Source: Roseofilum halophilum BLCC-M91 (GTDB lineage: Bacteria > Cyanobacteriota > Cyanobacteriia > Cyanobacteriales > Desertifilaceae). From it: DNA of 64,000 bases. The stretch spans positions 17,080 through 81,079 of the forward strand of contig NZ_JAQPOK010000068.1 in the NCBI RefSeq assembly GCF_030068445.1, given 5' to 3'. The position numbers and the translations under genes were made by a program. The notes under the pieces were generated by a model. The model was not told where the DNA came from. It searched no databases and was given only the letters and a program-made list of their open reading frames with translations. Below are positions 62,952 through 64,000 of the stretch, in pieces (the first letter of the stretch is position 1; the number at the start of each line of letters is the position of its first letter).

Positions 62952-63005
62952 GTAGGGGGATGAGGGGCAATCGTTACATAACTCATTTAGGTTTGCTATA
63001 TATTC

Positions 63006-63248
63006 TCAATCTTGAGACAGCACCAAATTGAGGATATTCAGTTCATGGGAATTGAGCAGATAGCGATCGCCAAACCATTGCTTGCGGATGTCCCCTAAAC
63101 TGTAGCTACTGAAGATCAAGAAGGGAAAATCCTGGTAGCGATCCCCCATAGGGAGAACATTATCCACGGGATAGAGCGATCGCATATAGCATTCGAGAAT
63201 ATAGCGAAATGTCCTATAGTTAACCAAAATATAGTCAGATATAAACAA
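63006..63248 (-). pseudogene. C-terminal fragment of an unknown protein, or a TTG-initiated small gene
   Basis: Up to 80 residues, from a TTG only. The sequence FPFLIFSSYSLGDIRKQWFG then DRYLLNSHELNILNLVLSQD looks like the end of a larger globular protein. It directly follows a tnpB gene on the same strand, so the upstream part may have been lost on insertion. Family not recognised. Confidence 0.4.
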
Positions 63249-63276
63249 GACATGGATTCTATTGCAAAAATCCCCT

Positions 63277-64000
63277 TCATTTTGGCTTCGAGAGATTAAT
63301 TCTCCTTGGGTGAACTACGCACCTCTCTATCCCATAGCCCCTTGCACTGAGCGGAGTCGAAGTGAAGGCATTTGGGAATGCTTTTCTTAAGATATTATAA
63401 GAGCCTAAAATATCCGCTTGACACAAGAATCCTGTATCAGTCCGGTAAAGACCCCTTTTAATTCTTTTTCCCGTAAACTTAGGCACTTCTACTGTTTCTC
63501 CATAAACGGGAAGCGGATCTAAGTTGAAAAAGTTCGACTGACTCGTATAACTCTCTTCAGCGATCGCCACTTTAATCCCTAGTAATTGACATTTATAAGT
63601 CAACATTTCAATCAGACGGTTGAAAGGAATCCCTACAAATTTTTGGTTGTTCACTTTCCCCATATGGGCATTTTGTTTCCAACCCTCATTTTTGCCGATG
63701 ACTAAAGTAGCGATCTTTTTCTGAATGAGTAGATTGACCAGATAACGGCTGGCTCGATGGAGATAGTTCTCCACTTTTTGATTTCGGCATCGAGTCAGAC
63801 GCTGGATTCTCTTAGAGGTGGGACTATTTCCTTTTAATTGGGATTGAAGAAAGCCTTTCCGTTTATTGTAGAATTGATTCAGGCTTTTTAAGGGTCTGCC
63901 ATTTATCAACAAAGGAACAAAGTCCGGTTGATTAGAAGTTACAGCCATTAAAACATCTACACCTAAATCCACACTAGCGATCCATTCATTGGATTTTAAG
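63277..64000 (-). CDS. tnpB: TnpB-family transposase/nuclease, partial (second element)
   Basis: The frame runs off the right edge; at least ~240 residues are seen. RuvC-like acidic positions are D in SVDLGVDVLMAV, E in LVIGKNEGWKQ and D in LCQADILGSYNILRK. The four zinc-finger cysteines of standard TnpB are absent; EESYTSQSNFFNLDPLPVYG takes their place, a known pattern in one cyanobacterial subgroup. The last ~25 residues (TSTPLSARGYGIERC) are encoded by a short interspersed repeat. It differs strongly from the tnpB at 10910-12139. Confidence 0.85.
   Translation of the reverse strand, partial: LKSNEWIASVDLGVDVLMAVTSNQPDFVPLLINGRPLKSLNQFYNKRKGFLQSQLKGNSPTSKRIQRLTRCRNQKVENYLHRASRYLVNLLIQKKIATLVIGKNEGWKQNAHMGKVNNQKFVGIPFNRLIEMLTYKCQLLGIKVAIAEESYTSQSNFFNLDPLPVYGETVEVPKFTGKRIKRGLYRTDTGFLCQADILGSYNILRKAFPNAFTSTPLSARGYGIERCVVHPRRINLSKPK
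63342..63362. repeat. Interspersed repeat TTGCACTGAGCGGAGTCGAAG
   Basis: A widespread cyanobacterial repeat type, here inside the 3' end of the second tnpB. Twelve bases match 15054-15065 on the other strand. Confidence 0.6.

Noticed and set aside
1..64000. Prophage or plasmid origin of the window
   Set aside because: No integrase, phage structural, replication or partition gene was seen; housekeeping genes dominate.

Overview
The window is chromosomal DNA from a cyanobacterium, probably a filamentous, mat- or biofilm-forming type. The evidence is the very frequent HIP1 octamer GCGATCGC on both strands and many families confined to cyanobacteria (DUF1825, DUF2949, DUF3285, DUF760). A ferrochelatase with a chlorophyll-binding-like tail, a PEP-CTERM protein and cyanobacterial short tandem repeats agree. 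Density is high: about 65 genes, one tRNA, no rRNA and no CRISPR array.

Layout. 1-2376 (minus): a permease/TIGR03943 pair and a partial Ig-like membrane protein. 2527-4800: a Wzz/BY-kinase-like polysaccharide co-polymerase. 4921-6219: a type I sulfide:quinone oxidoreductase with all three family cysteines and a 32-bp imperfect palindrome upstream. 6478-7413: tRNA-Leu(CAA), overlapped by the 3' end of an M48 protease gene. 7641-10792: DUF2949, DUF192 lipoprotein, OmpR-type regulator, CPBP protease and ClpS. 10890-12300: a tnpB-only IS200/IS605-type element, with the right end of a second element beside it. 13084-13275: a decayed gene. 13360-16014: a large radical SAM protein. 16186-19103: an accessory patch with four copies of a GTAGGGGCGGG-bounded repeat, a PEP-CTERM protein, a Uma2 nuclease and a DUF2283 pair. 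19205-23259: gatB, a nuclease, a ferredoxin and a C-DES-like lyase.

23332-29713 is an AT-richer surface-glycan island: two tandem paralogous glycosyltransferases, a GT2, a DUF2264 protein and a sulfotransferase, suggesting a sulfated extracellular glycan. 29951-40000 is housekeeping (DUF3285, ybeY, dgkA, trpG/pabA, folB, hemH, msrA, ppk2), with a 40-residue membrane protein at 36870-36992. 40140-62893 holds prfC, an ABC ATPase, a thioredoxin, a Z-ISO/NnrU protein, a Crp/Fnr regulator, pyrF, tyrS, a class A PBP, secG, gpmI, an HtrA protease, rnc, a pentapeptide protein and glgP. The right edge carries a second, partial tnpB next to a short gene remnant.

The best leads are the sqr gene with its operator-like palindrome (possible sulfide-dependent anoxygenic electron flow), the sulfated-glycan island, the nested IS605 ends, and the repeats that have become coding sequence in several genes. 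All family names come from reading motifs; no database search was possible.
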